Assembly (NCBI GenBank): GCA_964561475.1 | Contig: CAZLPU010000011.1 | Coordinates: 1-64,000 of the forward strand | DNA length: 64,000 nucleotides | Direction of reading: 5' to 3' | Source of the DNA: CAYUYV01 sp964561475 | GTDB taxonomy: Bacteria > Pseudomonadota > Alphaproteobacteria > JAJFIK01 | Shown: positions 17,003 through 25,747 of the stretch, piece after piece | Position numbering within the stretch: position 1 is the first letter of the stretch | Layout of the letters: every line of letters starts with the position of its first letter | Position numbers and translations under genes: made by a program | Notes under the pieces: model-generated | What the model saw: the letters and a program-made list of their open reading frames with translations, nothing else | What the model was told of the DNA's origin: nothing | The model's database searches: none

Positions 17003-19027
17003 TTAGGGCTCCCCGTTGTCTTCTTCCGTGTCGGTCTCATCGGCTTCGGGCCGTGGCGGTTCGTCCTCCTCCACGACATCGTCGGCTTCAGGTGCACCGC
17101 TCGCATCCGGTGTGATTGCGGATTCTGAATCATCCGCCTCCGGCGTACCCGGTTCTGCGAAGGATGGGGGAATGCCGTTGGAGCGGAGCCAATCGGCGGC
17201 CTCAAAACTCAGGGGCATGGCCACACCGCCGATCACCGGGATGCGGAGGGTGAGGGTTGTTTGCCCGATGGCGGTGCTGCCTGCCTCCAGGGCCGAGCGG
17301 ATGCGGGCATACTCTGCTTCCCGCTGGTCTTCATCGAAATACCAGTCGTCGTTGCTGACCGACATCCACTCCCCATCGGATGTCGGGGCCAGGACATAGG
17401 TGAACAATTCGTCCTCGGTCAGCAGGACGAACGAGAGTTCCAGTGCCTCGTCTCCGACAATATCTGTGCTGAGCAGTACGCAGTAGTGCTCAGCCTTGAC
17501 GCAGCGCCGGATCTGGTAGGGCTGGTGAATTTCGAGAAGTGCAAGGGCTTTGGGATCCGGTTCGACATCCGCAGGAATACGGGGCAGGACCTGACGCAGA
17601 ATCTGACCCTCCGAGAGAGGCCGGTCTTCATACAGACGGTTGGCTTGCCAGTCCCAGTAACCGGCCGCCTCCTCAAGAATGGCCAGTTGCTTGTCTACGG
17701 TCTCCCGGTCGGCAAGGGATGTGTCTCTGGCAATGTCCGCCAGCGCCTTTTGTCCCGCGGCGCCCAGTCTGAACTTCAGGGCACCGAAATCCAAATCGAG
17801 TGCGGAAATACGCCCGTCGCGAAGGCGCTCGACCATATCCTGGGCTTTCCACTCATAGGGATTGAAGAAGGGCGTCTGCACAAAGACTGAAACAAGAAGG
17901 GCGATCCCGGCGAGCAGAATATTGCCCTGGCTCAGAACGGGGAACATGCGCGGCAGCAGGGCCGAAAGGGCATAGAGCAGACCGTAAAGCGCAAACACGC
18001 AGAACAGGACGCCGGAAAGAATGTCCTGGATGCTCAGGCTGCCGTCCTGATAGTCCCGCGCCAGAAGAATGAGGGCCAGGGCCACGAAACCCGGCAGGGC
18101 CACGCTCAGGGCCCGGACGCTGATCATGGAGATAAGGCCCCTGGTACCGTCCCGTTCTCCATCACCCAAAGTGGCATTGACCAGGACCAGAGTACCGACG
18201 GCAACCACGAGCAGCACACTGATTGTGGACCCGGTTTCCCACAGGGGCTCCAGACCCGTGAACAGCAGGGTGATTAGGAACAGCAGGGCCGCAAGGGCCG
18301 CCACCGGTGCCAGCAGCTGGAGCAGGGCGAACAGAACCCCACGGACGGTCAGGATGATGCTTTCCTGTTCCCGTAAGATACCGATCGCGGTGCCGAAGGC
18401 TGCGGTGTAAAGCGCGTAGGCGACATACCGGTCGGTGAACAGGTCGGTGAAAAATTCGATCCCGATCAGTTCAAACAGAGCCATCCAGGTGAAGAGAACC
18501 AGAGCGAACAAGCCCATGAACAGGCCTGCCACGACCACCATGACCGTCGTGTTCCAGGCAAATTCGAACAGGGAAGGATAGGTGTTCGCGGGCTGGCGGC
18601 GTTCATAGGTGGTGCGGAAAAAGGGGAGGCTGACCAGAAAGATCACCGCCCCGCCGACCCAGGACAATTCCCCTGGCGCGCCGCCCTCAAGCCCCCAGCC
18701 GAACGTCCATTGGCTCAGCCAGTAGAGACCGGAGAGTGTCAGGGCAAGCACCACGCTGTACACGCCCGACGCGATGCGGGTGGCAGGTGCTGTGGTCAGC
18801 CAGTAACCACTGGCCAGGGCCAAGGCCATGATCACGAGGCCCACGGTCAAAGGGCCGGAAAAGGGCTCAATCTCCGGATCCAGCAGAAAGGCCTGGATCA
18901 CACCCACCAAAGCGCCGGCCAGGGTGAACCAGATTGCGATGAACAAGGGGCTGCCCACGGCCGCGGTCCGGGAGTGCGCATCGGATGCCGCTTGGTCTGG
19001 TGACTTTGGGTCCGCTGAGGTGGTCAT
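17003..19027 (-). CDS. DUF4153 domain-containing multi-pass membrane protein
   Basis: A 674-residue inner-membrane protein. The N-terminal 400 residues contain about eleven or twelve hydrophobic segments with the DUF4153 pattern (for example NTYPSLFEFAWNTTVMVVVAGLFM and LFTDRYVAYALYTAAFGTAI). The C-terminal third is soluble and probably periplasmic, with the RLGAAGQKALADIA and CVKAEHYCVLLSTD segments, and ends in a very acidic, Ser/Asp/Glu-rich tail of about 60 residues. The function of the family is unknown. It is isolated between the FAD oxidoreductase gene (convergent) and the GGDEF-EAL gene. Confidence 0.85.
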   Translation of the reverse strand: MTTSADPKSPDQAASDAHSRTAAVGSPLFIAIWFTLAGALVGVIQAFLLDPEIEPFSGPLTVGLVIMALALASGYWLTTAPATRIASGVYSVVLALTLSGLYWLSQWTFGWGLEGGAPGELSWVGGAVIFLVSLPFFRTTYERRQPANTYPSLFEFAWNTTVMVVVAGLFMGLFALVLFTWMALFELIGIEFFTDLFTDRYVAYALYTAAFGTAIGILREQESIILTVRGVLFALLQLLAPVAALAALLFLITLLFTGLEPLWETGSTISVLLVVAVGTLVLVNATLGDGERDGTRGLISMISVRALSVALPGFVALALILLARDYQDGSLSIQDILSGVLFCVFALYGLLYALSALLPRMFPVLSQGNILLAGIALLVSVFVQTPFFNPYEWKAQDMVERLRDGRISALDLDFGALKFRLGAAGQKALADIARDTSLADRETVDKQLAILEEAAGYWDWQANRLYEDRPLSEGQILRQVLPRIPADVEPDPKALALLEIHQPYQIRRCVKAEHYCVLLSTDIVGDEALELSFVLLTEDELFTYVLAPTSDGEWMSVSNDDWYFDEDQREAEYARIRSALEAGSTAIGQTTLTLRIPVIGGVAMPLSFEAADWLRSNGIPPSFAEPGTPEADDSESAITPDASGAPEADDVVEEDEPPRPEADETDTEEDNGEP

Positions 19028-19140
19028 GGCTACAGTTCCCCTGGCATGTCGCCCGGCTGTGGTGCCGGTTCATGGTCAGGAGAGTGTAGCGTCAGGCCGA
19101 ACATGCGTCGACTGAACGTTGGCCCGGCTTGGATGGAAGC

Positions 19141-19185
19141 GGTTCAGGTGGCAAGGACTCAGGTGGCAAGGGCCCAGGTGGTAGG
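19141..19185 (+). repeat. 15-nt intergenic tandem repeat
   Basis: Three 15-nt units (19141-19155, 19156-19170, 19171-19185) share the core CAGGTGGCAAG with drift in the third. They lie in the 235-bp gap between two minus-strand genes, outside any supported gene. Confidence 0.75.
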
Positions 19186-19262
19186 GCATTACCTGTGCAA
19201 CACAACTTGCCAAACCCGCAAGCCGCGTTGACTGCGAGGCGTTCCGGATCAGGCTGATTTCA

Positions 19263-21305
19263 TCAGGCGGCCCCTTTTGCCTGCCATGTGGTCAGGAAGG
19301 TGGCGCAGTCCTGGTGGGGCATGGGCGCGGAAAAGAGATAGCCCTGCATCCGGTCGGTCCCGAGCTGATCAAGTACGGTCCGGTGTGCCTCGGTCTCGAT
19401 CCCCTCCGCCACGGTGGCCATGGACAGGGTGCCCGCAAGACCGATGATCGCCTGAACAATGGCCAGGGAATTGGCGTTGGTATCGCAATCGAAGACGAAG
19501 CTCTTATCGATCTTGATGGTGTTGATGGGCAGGGACCGCAGATAGGCAAGGCTTGAATAGCCGGTGCCGAAATCGTCGAGGGCAATCCGCACACCAAGTT
19601 GTCCGAGGGCCTGGAGCACCGTGAAGGTGCCGTCCAGATCCCACAGGAAGAAGCTCTCGGTCACCTCCACTTCGATGGCGGAAGGGGGCAGGCCGTGGGT
19701 TTCAATGCTGTTTCTGATGGTGGCGACGATATCCGCGTCCTTCAGGTCCTGGCCGGAGATGTTGACCGCGAGGGTGTCCACCAGCCCCGCCTTAATCCAT
19801 GGGGCGGCGCCGGCAATGGCGGTCTTGAGCACCCTGTCACTCAGCACACCGATCAGGCCGTTTTCCTCCGCGTGCTTGATGAAGCGGTTGGGCATGAGGA
19901 GCCCGAGTTCGGGATGGCGCCAGCGGGTGAGGGCCTCCAGCCCCGCCACCCGGCCCGTGCGCGCGCACACCTGGGGCTGATACCAGACTTCAAGCTGGCC
20001 CGGGAATTCGGGCTGGCGCATGGCACGGATGAGGCTCTGGCGCTCCTCAAGGGCGGCCTTGAGATCATTGGTGGCCCGGTGCCACTGATCCCGCCCGGCG
20101 GATTTTGAGGCATAAAGGGCGATATCCGCGAGCCATTGAAGGTCCTTTGCGTCCTTGGCGTCATCGGGCGCGCAGGCGATGCCAACAGAGACGGTCGGAT
20201 AGATCGTCCCATGGTCCAGCCGGACAGGCGCGCGCATGGCCGTGACGATCCGTTCCCCCAACGAAGCCAATTGATCCGAAGTAAGATTGTCGCAAACAAC
20301 CAGGGCAAACTCGTCCCCGCCAAGGCGAGCGGTCAGTGCGCTTTCCCATTCGTCAGCAATGCCCTGGAGGCGCCGGGCGATGGTCTGAAGCAGGATATCG
20401 CCCGCGTAGTGGCCGTGAGAATCGTTGACTTCCTTGAACCGGTCCAGGTCGATCAGCACGAGGGTCAGGGCAGAGGATATGCACGCGGATCCGCCCTCCG
20501 GTTTGCAGGTTCCCTGACCTCTGTCCGAATTCATTCCTGAATGCATGCATTGGGTCAGATAGCGCTGGTAGACCCGCCGGTTGGCAAGACAGGTCAATTG
20601 ATCCTGCTCCGAAAGGTCGACCGCTTCCCGTCGCGCCGCCATGATCGTGGTCATGGACGTGCGGTAGAGATTGGCCACGGTACTGAGCAGTATGTAGATG
20701 CTCACACAGGTCATGATCGCCGCAATGGCATGACCCTGGGCATCGAAGATCGTGATGCCCTCGGGCATGTGAACCCGGCCCAGGGATGACAAAACGGGCA
20801 GGGCCGCGAAACCGCCACACACGCTGATCAACACGAAAAAGCCGACGCGCGGGGAGATCAGCAGGCTGAACAGAACCGGTAGTACCGTCAGCATAATGAT
20901 GTTGCGGGAATAGATGCCGAAGAGCAGGAACGGCCAGGGCATCAGGCCGATGCTTATGCACACCAGTGTCAGCCATGCACCGATTCGCAGGGCCTTGGTT
21001 CGGCGCAGGATGAAGGGCACCATGCACAGGATCACGCCCAGGCCCAAGGGCACGGCAATGCTGAGCAGACCCGCAAGACCGCCGAAGGACGTGCTCTGGC
21101 GCGTCCATTCTCCCCAGGCCTGAACGCCGCCCATGACGATGGCCAAAAGGCCCATGGCCGGTGCGAAGATTATCAGGGCCCGGGCGCGGAAGGCATGAAA
21201 CGGGTCAGTGTCGTCCGGCGGTAATCCGACGAACCGGTCGATGATGCTCAGACAGGAGGCCAGCACTCCCGGAGCGCCGGTCCTCTCCGTCCGCTCGTTT
21301 TCCAT
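19263..21305 (-). CDS. Membrane-bound GGDEF-EAL protein (c-di-GMP cyclase/phosphodiesterase)
   Basis: A 680-residue protein for turnover of the second messenger cyclic di-GMP. Residues 40-220 contain about six membrane helices forming an uncharacterised sensor. The GGDEF motif is intact at 329-333 in ARLGGDEFALVV; the RxxD inhibitory site expected five residues earlier is absent. The EAL motif is at 457-459 (GLEALTRWRHP), and the downstream catalytic signatures NISGQDL, VEVTESFF, DDFGTGYSS, KIDKSF and AEGIET are all present, so both activities are possible. The two catalytic domains may be separately regulated. No chemotaxis or motility genes are adjacent. Confidence 0.95.
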   Translation of the reverse strand: MENERTERTGAPGVLASCLSIIDRFVGLPPDDTDPFHAFRARALIIFAPAMGLLAIVMGGVQAWGEWTRQSTSFGGLAGLLSIAVPLGLGVILCMVPFILRRTKALRIGAWLTLVCISIGLMPWPFLLFGIYSRNIIMLTVLPVLFSLLISPRVGFFVLISVCGGFAALPVLSSLGRVHMPEGITIFDAQGHAIAAIMTCVSIYILLSTVANLYRTSMTTIMAARREAVDLSEQDQLTCLANRRVYQRYLTQCMHSGMNSDRGQGTCKPEGGSACISSALTLVLIDLDRFKEVNDSHGHYAGDILLQTIARRLQGIADEWESALTARLGGDEFALVVCDNLTSDQLASLGERIVTAMRAPVRLDHGTIYPTVSVGIACAPDDAKDAKDLQWLADIALYASKSAGRDQWHRATNDLKAALEERQSLIRAMRQPEFPGQLEVWYQPQVCARTGRVAGLEALTRWRHPELGLLMPNRFIKHAEENGLIGVLSDRVLKTAIAGAAPWIKAGLVDTLAVNISGQDLKDADIVATIRNSIETHGLPPSAIEVEVTESFFLWDLDGTFTVLQALGQLGVRIALDDFGTGYSSLAYLRSLPINTIKIDKSFVFDCDTNANSLAIVQAIIGLAGTLSMATVAEGIETEAHRTVLDQLGTDRMQGYLFSAPMPHQDCATFLTTWQAKGAA

Positions 21306-21410
21306 GTGCGGTCCCCAAATGCCACAAGTCCCACTCCATACGGGGCAGACTGTACGGGGTACCGGTTGCAGTTGTTCTAACGGGCGGGCCTCGAGCCACG
21401 CCGGAACCGA

Positions 21411-21899
21411 TCAAACCGCGTCAGGGTTGCCCGCAGGAGCGATGAGGAAATGGCCGTGAAGGGCGGCAATCGGCCGGGAACGGTCGTCCTGCCAGGCCTC
21501 CACCCTCACATTGGCGACCCGGCGGCCCTGTTTGGTCACCATGGCCCGGGCATAGGTCTCCATGGGCCGCCCTGAACGGAGATATTCGACGGAGATATTC
21601 ACCGGTTTGGGCATTTTCTCGCTCTCGATCTCGCCCAAAAGCTGGACAATGGCCGCAGTCTCCAGGAATGCCCCGATGACGCCGCCATGGAGGGCCGGCA
21701 GGGACGGATTGCCGATCAGCATGTCCTGGTAGGGCAGCACCGCGGTCATCTCATTGCCCGCCCGGTTGATCCGTATGCCCAGGAAATCCGCATAGGGGAT
21801 GGCGGCGATCAGGGTTTTCAACTGATCCGGCGAGGGGGACCGGCGGATGGCGGCAAGGTCCGGCACGGCTCCGGGAGGGGGGCCTTGTGTGTCTGTCAT
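21411..21899 (-). CDS. PaaI-family hotdog thioesterase (second of a coupled pair)
   Basis: A 162-residue single hotdog protein. PAYGDFLGIR-like features are seen as IPYADFLGIRINRAGNEM, then the family segment LPALHGGVIGAFLETAAIVQL, in which HGG is the start of the long hotdog helix and the nearby acidic residue is the catalytic Glu/Asp candidate. The late strand is RVANVRVEAWQDD. It hydrolyses acyl-CoA thioesters, with unknown chain preference. Its ATG overlaps the stop of the upstream thioesterase (21896-21899), which implies translational coupling and perhaps a heteromeric enzyme. Confidence 0.88.
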   Translation of the reverse strand: MTDTQGPPPGAVPDLAAIRRSPSPDQLKTLIAAIPYADFLGIRINRAGNEMTAVLPYQDMLIGNPSLPALHGGVIGAFLETAAIVQLLGEIESEKMPKPVNISVEYLRSGRPMETYARAMVTKQGRRVANVRVEAWQDDRSRPIAALHGHFLIAPAGNPDAV

Positions 21900-22405
21900 G
21901 ATGATTTGCCCAGGCTGGTCAGCATGAATGCCGCCGTGGAGGTGGCAATGGGGTCATTGTAGTCGCCGTTGTAGGCCGTGCCCCGGACGAAGGCGATGGT
22001 GCGGGAGACCTTGTAGCAATGGGCGTGGGCCTGGATCGGCTCTCCGGGGGTGGCCGGGCGCATGTAATCAATGCGCAGGTCCAGTGTCGCAGTGGCAGAG
22101 GGCTTCTCCAGGGCACAGAACACGGCAATGCCGGAGACATTGTCCAGAATGGTGGTCACAACCCCGCCATGGATGACGCCGGTTTCCCGATTGCCGATGA
22201 ACCGGTCCGAGAAGGGCACCATGACCGTGGCATTGGCCTGCCAGACTTCCAAAAGCCTCATGCCGATGGCCTTCACATGGGGCACACCGTTGAGCATGAA
22301 ATAGGGCGGCCTGCCCCCAAGGGCCTCGAGCAGGGGAGGCTGGGGTTGTCCCGCGGCGGTCGGGGCGCCTGATGCGGGGGTGAATGAAGGTGGGGGTTCG
22401 GCCAT
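21896..22405 (-). CDS. PaaI-family hotdog thioesterase (first of a coupled pair)
   Basis: A 169-residue hotdog-fold protein. The helix signature is GVIHGGVVTTILDNVSGIAVF (around residues 78-98, with Asp as the probable acid), preceded by PFSDRFIGN and followed by ATLDLRIDYMRPATPGEPI, the characteristic PaaI strand. The N-terminal 25 residues are proline-rich and variable. It heads a two-gene transcript with the 21411 thioesterase and is divergent from the flavin monooxygenase gene. Its physiological acyl-CoA is unknown. Confidence 0.88.
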   Translation of the reverse strand: MAEPPPSFTPASGAPTAAGQPQPPLLEALGGRPPYFMLNGVPHVKAIGMRLLEVWQANATVMVPFSDRFIGNRETGVIHGGVVTTILDNVSGIAVFCALEKPSATATLDLRIDYMRPATPGEPIQAHAHCYKVSRTIAFVRGTAYNGDYNDPIATSTAAFMLTSLGKSS

Positions 22406-22700
22406 GTCGGCGGGTCCTCAGGGCAAAAAGTCCATTCTCATCCAGTGCATCCCTCATCCGGTGTGTTTGGCCGGTGCGGTTGGGATGAACGCTGCCTCAA
22501 GGGAAGGCGCCCATCCCGGGCAAGTCAACTCTGCACATCCGGGAGAGGCACGAATTGGGGGCGCGCGGCGGATGCCGGGGCTGATCCCAATCTCGATCCC
22601 AGTCCCAATTGCAATCCGGGTCCAGGTCCTTGACGGCGGGAGACCGCCGCACCAGCATCGGGTAACAGGTTGAACCAGACAATAATGGAGGACGATCGGG

Positions 22701-24134
22701 ATGGGCAGTCAGGCGGCAGGGATGAAGGGGTTGCGGGCCTGCATCATCGGGGCTGGTTGCAGCGGGTTCACCACCGCCAAGGCGCTCCAGGACAAGGGGA
22801 TCGCTTTCGACTGCTTCGAGATGAGCGATCAGGTGGGAGGCAACTGGGTCTACAAGAACCGGAACGGCATGTCCTCCTGTTATCAGTCCCTCCACATCGA
22901 TACGTCCAAATTCCGCATGGCTTTCGAGGATTATCCCATTCCGGATGATTTTCCGGACTTTCCCCACCATGCGCAGGTCCTCCAATACATGAATGGCTAT
23001 GTGGACCATTTCGGCTTGCGGGAAAAGATCAGCTTCATGACCCGGGTGGACTGGTGCGAGCGCCTGGATGACGGGTTATGGCGGGTCCGGATTACCCGGC
23101 TGGATGGCACCGGCGCGGACCTGGAAACCGAGACCAGGCTTTATGATGCGGTCTTTGTCTGTAACGGGCATCACTGGTGCGCCCGCTGGCCGGATCCCGC
23201 TTTTCCCGGTGCGGACCGGTTCGAAGGGGTGCAGATGCATTCCCACGATTACCTCAATCCATTCGAGCCCTATGACATGCGGGGCCGGAACATCATCGTG
23301 GTCGGCATGGGCAATTCCGCCATGGATATCGCCTCGGAACTGGGGCAGAAGCCCTTTGCGGACCGGCTTTACCTGTCTGCCCGGCGCGGGGTCTATGTGT
23401 TTCCCAAATACATTAACGGTCAGCCTGCCGACAAAAGTCCGGCGCCCGCCTGGATGCCCGCGTCCTGGCGCCGGTGGTTTGCCGCGCGCGCCCTGGAGCA
23501 GGCGGTGGGCAAGATGGAGTCCTATGGCCTGCCCAAACCGGATTACAAGCCGCTCGAAGCGCACCCTTCCGTATCCGGCGAAATTCTGACCCGCCTGGGC
23601 TGCGGCGATGTGATCCCCAAGCCCAACATCGAGGAGATTCTGCCCCGGTCCGTGCGGTTCACCGACGGGACGCAAGTGGATGCGGATGTCATCATCTATG
23701 CCACGGGGTATACGGTGCGTTTCCCGTTCCTGGACGAAGACACTGTGGGCCTGAAGGACAATCACATCAAGCTCTTTAAGCGGATGATCCGTCCGGATAT
23801 CCCCAGCCTGTTCTTCATGGGGCTGGCCCAGCCTCTGCCCACCCTGGTGAATTTCGCCGAACAGCAGGCCCGGTTCGTGACTGCCTATCTGACCGGCCAC
23901 TATCATCTGCCCGCCCCTGAGGACATGGAGGCGGTCATCGAAGAGGACGAGCAGCGTTTCCTTGGCCATTTCTACGATTCGCCCCGCCACCGGATGCAGG
24001 TGGACTTTGACGATTATGTCCGGGATTTGAAAAAGGAATGGGCGAAGGGAGCGAAACGGGCGCGCCGGAACGGCTATCAGCCCCAGATCCCCGCCCGCGC
24101 CGCCGACCCGGCCCTGGGCCGGGATGTGGCTTGA
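22701..24134 (+). CDS. Flavin-containing monooxygenase
   Basis: A 477-residue FAD- and NADPH-dependent monooxygenase. The FAD Rossmann motif is IIGAGCSGF (15-23). The FMO fingerprint FxGxxxHxxxY is exact in FEGVQMHSHDY, and a second NADPH dinucleotide motif lies near 200-208 (VVGMGNSAMD). The family oxygenates soft nucleophiles such as amines and sulfides; trimethylamine and Baeyer-Villiger substrates are both possible and cannot be told apart here. The start ATG is preceded by a GGAGG-containing stretch. The gene is followed 17 bp later by an MDR oxidoreductase and then by a DUF427 gene, probably one operon. Confidence 0.93.
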   Translation: MGSQAAGMKGLRACIIGAGCSGFTTAKALQDKGIAFDCFEMSDQVGGNWVYKNRNGMSSCYQSLHIDTSKFRMAFEDYPIPDDFPDFPHHAQVLQYMNGYVDHFGLREKISFMTRVDWCERLDDGLWRVRITRLDGTGADLETETRLYDAVFVCNGHHWCARWPDPAFPGADRFEGVQMHSHDYLNPFEPYDMRGRNIIVVGMGNSAMDIASELGQKPFADRLYLSARRGVYVFPKYINGQPADKSPAPAWMPASWRRWFAARALEQAVGKMESYGLPKPDYKPLEAHPSVSGEILTRLGCGDVIPKPNIEEILPRSVRFTDGTQVDADVIIYATGYTVRFPFLDEDTVGLKDNHIKLFKRMIRPDIPSLFFMGLAQPLPTLVNFAEQQARFVTAYLTGHYHLPAPEDMEAVIEEDEQRFLGHFYDSPRHRMQVDFDDYVRDLKKEWAKGAKRARRNGYQPQIPARAADPALGRDVA

Positions 24135-24151
24135 ACGGAAAGAGCAAAGCA

Positions 24152-25159
24152 ATGATGCGTGCCGTGATCGTCGACCGGCTGAGCGAAGATTTCTCCGGTG
24201 TCCGGATCGACACTCTGCCCATCCCGGAACCGGGGGCCGGGGAAGTCCGCATTGCGGTCAAGGCTGCGGCGGTGAATTTCCCCGATGTGCTGATGACCCA
24301 GGGCGGGTATCAGTTCAAGCCGGATCTGCCCTTCGTGCCCGGCCTTGAATGCGCGGGCGTCGTGGATGCGGTGGGCGTGGGGGTGAGCGGATACCGGCCC
24401 GGGGATGGTGTGGTGGCGGGCATGCGTTTCGGCGCCATGGCGGACTATGCCTGTGTGCCCGCAGAAGGGCTGCGCCCAAAGCCCGCGGCCATGGATTTCG
24501 GGGCGGCGGCCTCTTATCCGGCGGCCTATCTGACCGCCTATGTGGCCCTGGTGCGCCGGGGGCACCTGGAACCGGGGGAGACCCTGCTTGTGCACGGTGC
24601 GGCGGGGGGCGTGGGCCTTGCGGCCGTGGACCTGGGCAGGTTGTTGGGCGCGACGGTGATCGCGACAGCCGGGCGGGACGACAAGCTGGCGGTGGTCAAA
24701 CAGTACGGGGCGGATCATGTGATCAACTACACCAAGCCCGACGGCAGCCTCGGCGGCTTCCGGGAGGAGGTGAAGGCGCTGACCGGCGGGCGGGGGGCCG
24801 ATGTCATTTATGACCCGGTGGGGGGGGACGTGTTCGATGAATCCCTGCGCTGTATTGCCTGGGGCGGGCGGCTTCTGGTGATCGGTTTCACCAGCGGGCG
24901 CATTCCTTCCGTGAACGCCAATATCCCGTTGATCAAGGGGTTCTCGGTGGTCGGTGTGCGGGCTGGTGAATATGGCCGGCGCAATCCACAAAAAGGCGCG
25001 GAGAATGTGCGCAAAGTGGACGAATGGGCGGCGGCGGGACTGATCCGCCCCCATGTGCACCGGGCCTTTCCCCTGGAACAGGCCATCGAGGCAATGAGAG
25101 AACTGACCGAGCGCCGGGTTGTCGGCAAGGTGGTGCTGGATATGGAAGCAGGAGCCTGA
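24152..25159 (+). CDS. NADPH:quinone oxidoreductase-like MDR family protein
   Basis: A 335-residue medium-chain dehydrogenase/reductase without zinc ligands. The N-terminal segment VNFPDVLMTQGGYQFKPDLP and the nucleotide-binding motif HGAAGGVGLAAVDLG are those of the quinone oxidoreductase/enoyl reductase branch, which moves hydride from NADPH. GRDDKLAVVKQYGADHVINY is the usual NADP-binding strand. The start is ATG 24152 (a second ATG follows at once) after GGAAAGAG. The open frame continues upstream into the FMO gene, but without homology. A likely operon with the FMO upstream and DUF427 five bases downstream. Confidence 0.9.
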   Translation: MMRAVIVDRLSEDFSGVRIDTLPIPEPGAGEVRIAVKAAAVNFPDVLMTQGGYQFKPDLPFVPGLECAGVVDAVGVGVSGYRPGDGVVAGMRFGAMADYACVPAEGLRPKPAAMDFGAAASYPAAYLTAYVALVRRGHLEPGETLLVHGAAGGVGLAAVDLGRLLGATVIATAGRDDKLAVVKQYGADHVINYTKPDGSLGGFREEVKALTGGRGADVIYDPVGGDVFDESLRCIAWGGRLLVIGFTSGRIPSVNANIPLIKGFSVVGVRAGEYGRRNPQKGAENVRKVDEWAAAGLIRPHVHRAFPLEQAIEAMRELTERRVVGKVVLDMEAGA

Positions 25160-25164
25160 GTGTC

Positions 25165-25665
25165 ATGACGTCAATTCGCAGAGGACCGCCGCCCCGTCCG
25201 GGTGAGGAATCCGTGTGGGACTATCCCCGCCCCGCCGTCTGCCAGCCCACCCCGAAGCGGGTGCGGGTGATTTTCGGCGGTGTGGTCATCGCCGATACCA
25301 CCGGCGCCTGGCGGGTCCTGGAAACAAGTCATCCTCCCACCTATTATCTGCCTCCCCATGATATTCGCATGGAGTTCCTGACGGAAACCGACCGTCGCTC
25401 CCTGTGCGAATGGAAGGGGCTTGCCCAATATTTTCACATCAAGGTGGGCGACCGGTTCTCCCGCAATGCCGCCTGGTGTTATCCGGAGCCGACGCCCGCG
25501 TTCGAACCGATCAAGGACTATGTCGCGTTCTACCCCTCCCGTATGGATGAATGCTGGGTGGGCACCGACAAGGTCCGGTCCCAGGCGGGCGATTTCTATG
25601 GCGGCTGGGTCACCCCGGATCTGGTGGGTCCGTTCAAGGGCGAGCCGGGCACCGAGTTCTGGTGA
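25165..25665 (+). CDS. DUF427 domain-containing protein
   Basis: A 166-residue protein of the DUF427 beta-tent family. Family landmarks are RVIFGGVVIADTTGAWRVLETSHPPTYY, the PPHDIRMEFL segment, CEWKGLAQYF and AWCYPEPTPAFEPIKDYVAFYP. The family is cytoplasmic with no assigned reaction. Here it ends a likely three-gene operon with the flavin monooxygenase and the MDR oxidoreductase. The ATG at 25165 has GGAG upstream and begins six bases after the MDR stop. Confidence 0.9.
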   Translation: MTSIRRGPPPRPGEESVWDYPRPAVCQPTPKRVRVIFGGVVIADTTGAWRVLETSHPPTYYLPPHDIRMEFLTETDRRSLCEWKGLAQYFHIKVGDRFSRNAAWCYPEPTPAFEPIKDYVAFYPSRMDECWVGTDKVRSQAGDFYGGWVTPDLVGPFKGEPGTEFW

Positions 25666-25747
25666 GGCCCGGGCGGGTTCAGCGCTGAGGTTGAGTCAGT
25701 CTCCACCCTTCGATCCCCGCACGCCCGTGGATACCAGGGGGCTGTCC

